A stretch of DNA of 5,283 bases, taken from the NCBI GenBank assembly GCA_030916925.1, contig JAUPVU010000015.1:1-5283 (forward strand), given 5' to 3'. Position 1 is the first letter of the stretch; every line of letters begins with the position of its first letter. Made by a program: the position numbers and the translations under genes. Of this stretch, positions 3,808 to 5,283 are shown piece by piece. The notes below the pieces were generated by a model, which worked only from the letters and a program-made list of their open reading frames with translations, ran no database searches and was not told the origin of the DNA. This DNA is from Patescibacteria group bacterium. Lineage in GTDB: Bacteria > Patescibacteriota > WWE3 > 2-01-FULL-39-13.

Positions 3808-4476
3808 CTAAAAATTTAGAGGAATAAAGGTTAGTCCTGAAGGTAAATCTGATTTATCCTTGATGACTATTTCGTCCTTGGATTCTCCTTTGTAGCCAGA
3901 TTTTTCGTAAAATTGGTCTAGGGTAAGTAAGTCTTTAAAATCTGCAGAATGTTTATCAGTTTTATAGTGCATGGGGATAACGATTAATGGTTCCAGATCG
4001 TCGATAACTGACATGATGGCCTTTGTATTCATTGTGTAACCTTCGCCAACTGGAATAAATAAGATTTCAATATTTTCTAATTCTTCTACTAAATTGCTGT
4101 TTAATTCATGTCCAAGATCTCCTAAATGGGCGATGCGTGCTTCTTTAAAGTCGTATGTAAAAATCGTGTTGGTACCACGTTCTTTTCCTTCTTTTTCGTC
4201 ATGAAAACTTCTATGGCCATAAATTCGCAAGTCATTTATCTCGAATTCTCCTGGAGTATCCGCTACAAATAGCTTTTCATTTTTAGCTTTAATTTTGTCT
4301 AATGAATTATGATCTGGATGTTGATGGCTAATACTTACGATGTCCGCCTCGGTAGTAGGGAAGTTAAATCCCAACATTTTTGCATCAAAAGGATCTGTAA
4401 TGACAGTTATATTTTCACCATTATCGGATTTACCGGTGATTTTGAAAGATGAATGTCCGAGTGCTGTAATTTTCAT
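3808..4476 (-). CDS. Metallo-beta-lactamase-fold hydrolase (COG2220 / Lactamase_B_3 type)
   Basis: This 222-aa protein has the Zn-dependent MBL fold seen in UlaG-like and UPF0173-like proteins. Visible motifs are G-H-S-S-F at 7-11 (typical N-terminal strand of this family), the T-D-P turn at 27-29, the metal motif HQHPDH at 51-56 (HxHxDH), H88 and H92, HLGDLGH at 117-123 with D120, and IPMHYK with H170 as the last metal ligand. All main metal-binding residues are present, so it should be active; the substrate is unknown (phosphoester or lactone are usual for the fold). There is no signal peptide, so it is cytosolic. It is the first gene of a likely operon with the RelA/SpoT homologue. The ATG at 4474-4476 lies 8 nt after a perfect -10 box, suggesting a leaderless mRNA. 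A role in alarmone metabolism is only a guess from proximity. Confidence 0.9.
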   Translation of the reverse strand: MKITALGHSSFKITGKSDNGENITVITDPFDAKMLGFNFPTTEADIVSISHQHPDHNSLDKIKAKNEKLFVADTPGEFEINDLRIYGHRSFHDEKEGKERGTNTIFTYDFKEARIAHLGDLGHELNSNLVEELENIEILFIPVGEGYTMNTKAIMSVIDDLEPLIVIPMHYKTDKHSADFKDLLTLDQFYEKSGYKGESKDEIVIKDKSDLPSGLTFIPLNF

Positions 4477-4484
4477 GCTAGTAG

Positions 4485-4493
4485 ATTATATCA
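4485..4493 (-). promoter_or_regulatory. Perfect extended -10 promoter giving a leaderless start for the hydrolase operon
   Basis: On the minus strand TGATATAAT (4493-4485) is an exact TGnTATAAT extended -10. Only 8 nt (4484-4477) separate it from the ATG, so transcription should start about 2-3 nt before or at the start codon, leaving no room for a Shine-Dalgarno site. The -35 region is poor (ATTTCA at 17 bp), as is usual for extended -10 promoters. Confidence 0.7.
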
Positions 4494-4498
4494 GATAA

Positions 4499-4562
4499 GG
4501 TCCGCTCTGAAATGTGGTCCGCTCCGTTTAAAGGTCGTATCCCTTTCTACGTCCAGGGCGGA
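4499..4562. repeat. Direct 9-bp repeat and hairpin in the divergent promoter region
   Basis: GGTCCGCTC occurs at 4499-4507 and again at 4516-4524, 17 bp apart start to start. The second copy also starts a hairpin: TCCGCTC (4518-4524) with GGGCGGA (4556-4562, one G:U), enclosing AAAGG/CCTTT (about 4530-4546). The repeats flank the -35 region of the hydrolase promoter, so they could be a tandem operator; the hairpin could sit in the cupin leader. The region is clearly richer in G+C than its flanks. Confidence 0.5.
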
Positions 4563-4607
4563 AGATTTGGTTAGGCTGTTTGCCTGCTATTGCTTTTTAA
4601 TGTAGTT

Positions 4608-4621
4608 GGAGTAGGTTGGAG
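4608..4621 (+). promoter_or_regulatory. Ribosome binding region of the cupin gene
   Basis: GGAG occurs twice, at 4608-4611 (12 nt before the ATG) and 4618-4621 (2 nt before), with AGG at 4613-4615 (8 nt before). None has both ideal sequence and ideal spacing, but the G-rich stretch directly before ATG 4624 supports that start. Confidence 0.5.
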
Positions 4622-4623
4622 TT

Positions 4624-5022
4624 ATGAAAGGCTTTCATACAAACATAGAAAAAGATACGTTAGCTAACAGCAAGTTTCGAAAAGTCCTATATACAGCTAA
4701 AAATCTGCAGTTGGTTTTAATGAGTCTTCAACCTGGTGAAGATATCGGAGTTGAAACTCATAAAGAAAACGATCAATTTTTCAGATTTGAGGAAGGTACA
4801 GGCAAATGTTTTGTTGATAGCACTGAGTATACGGTTAAAGATGGCGATGCCTTAATTGTTCCAGCAGGAGCAAAGCATAACATCATAAATACTTCCAAGA
4901 CCAATGAATTACGATTTTATACGATTTATTCTCCTCCGCATCATCTCGATCAGCTGCAAAAAGATACAAAGCAAAGCGCTATGCTAGAAAAGAGGGAATT
5001 TTCTGGTGAAACTACCGAGTAG
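4624..5022 (+). CDS. Small single-domain cupin protein
   Basis: This 132-aa protein is almost entirely one cupin_2 barrel (about 28-112). Motif 1 is at about 38-60, GEDIGVETHKENDQFFRFEEG, given here as key residues G42, H46, E48 and Q51. Motif 2 is textbook, G74-D-x4-P80-x-G82-x2-H85-x3-N89. Compared with the classic HxH(x)3-4E pattern, the second His is Glu48 and the Glu is Gln51, so the metal set would be H46, (E48), Q51 and H85. Family members include sugar-phosphate isomerases, dioxygenases and sugar-binding regulators, and the substrate cannot be told. The lysine-rich, flexible tail (about 113-132) follows a P-P-H-H segment. The protein is cytosolic. The gene is divergent from the hydrolase operon across 147 bp and convergent with the DUF1905 gene 29 bp downstream. 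No terminator hairpin is seen in that gap. Confidence 0.88.
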   Translation: MKGFHTNIEKDTLANSKFRKVLYTAKNLQLVLMSLQPGEDIGVETHKENDQFFRFEEGTGKCFVDSTEYTVKDGDALIVPAGAKHNIINTSKTNELRFYTIYSPPHHLDQLQKDTKQSAMLEKREFSGETTE

Positions 5023-5051
5023 TCAGATTTTATAATCGAGGATTAAGGATG

Positions 5052-5283
5052 TTATTGGAAGTCCGCGAGTACTAACTCTACAGATACCTCATCATCGTAA
5101 TCCAAATTATTTTCTACACGAATCTGTTTTTTTACAGGCAACATGTAGACCCCGTTTTTGGAGTGGGGGAATATAGATGTCTGCCATTTTGATTCTCCAA
5201 GTTCAACATCAACTCTTACAGCCCCAAACCCTCTTCGATTCATTGATGTAACATCTTTTATCTCTTCAGAAATATCCTTTGGA
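5052..5283 (-). CDS. DUF1905 domain protein (C-terminal part, cut by right edge)
   Basis: The frame is open to the right edge: upstream of the Met at 5243 it reads PKDISEEIKDVTS, which matches the stretch before R-R-G-F-G in DUF1905 proteins, so the Met is internal and the gene starts outside the window. Recognised features, from memory of the family, are the RRGFGAVRV core, the W-x-T-S-I-F-P strand, Y-M-L-P-V-K-K, and the D-D-E-V-S-V-E-L end strand. DUF1905 forms a small beta barrel, often alone at about 90-100 aa or fused to a YdeI-type domain; here the stop follows directly, so there is no C-terminal fusion. The molecular role is not established. The stop TAA is at 5054-5052. It converges on the cupin gene. 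Confidence 0.85.
   Translation of the reverse strand, partial: PKDISEEIKDVTSMNRRGFGAVRVDVELGESKWQTSIFPHSKNGVYMLPVKKQIRVENNLDYDDEVSVELVLADFQ

Noticed and set aside
1..5283. CRISPR array or insertion sequence
   Set aside because: No regularly spaced repeats with unique spacers, no transposase-like frame and no terminal inverted repeats with target duplication were seen.

Overview
The window looks like a piece of a small, AT-rich bacterial chromosome. The gene content fits a streamlined lineage such as Patescibacteria (CPR): the end of a bifunctional phosphoglucose/phosphomannose isomerase, a short RelA/SpoT-type protein lacking the usual C-terminal regulatory domains, a COG2220-type metallo-beta-lactamase-fold hydrolase, and mostly absent Shine-Dalgarno sites. 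This placement is an inference from gene types, not a proof; no rRNA or other phylogenetic marker is present.

Layout. The left edge (3-233, +) is the 3' end of a sugar-phosphate isomerase gene. An unrecognised acidic 203-aa protein follows (276-887, +). From about 919 to 2340 there is an RNA-rich, protein-poor island. It holds a normal tRNA-Ala(CGC) with encoded CCA, two abnormal tRNA genes on the minus strand (1323-1393 with an 8-nt anticodon loop; 2108-2182 with anticodon AAA and A at position 8), one 79-aa orphan gene (1580-1819, +) with a strong ribosome binding site, and at least five unrelated long-stem inverted-repeat elements of about 75-110 nt (1096-1184, 1236-1319, 1835-1942, 2004-2105, 2260-2334). 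Two of these lie only 2-3 nt beyond the 3' ends of the odd tRNAs. Several tRNAs and elements have their own plausible promoters, so the island may be a set of small stable RNAs rather than junk.

The right half holds a minus-strand gene pair, the metallo-hydrolase (4476-3808) followed by the RelA/SpoT homologue (3789-2404) with 18 bp between them. It is probably transcribed from a perfect extended -10 promoter so close to the first ATG that the mRNA would be leaderless. Divergent from it is a small cupin gene (4624-5022, +), which converges on the C-terminal part of a DUF1905 protein that runs off the right edge (5283-5052, -).

How the genes may work together: the RelA/SpoT homologue keeps the (p)ppGpp synthetase motifs and a tRNA-end-binding TGS domain but has lost residues of the hydrolase site, so it looks like a dedicated alarmone synthetase. 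No functional link between it and the neighbouring hydrolase, cupin or DUF1905 protein is visible beyond proximity. The most unusual part is the tRNA/structured-element island.
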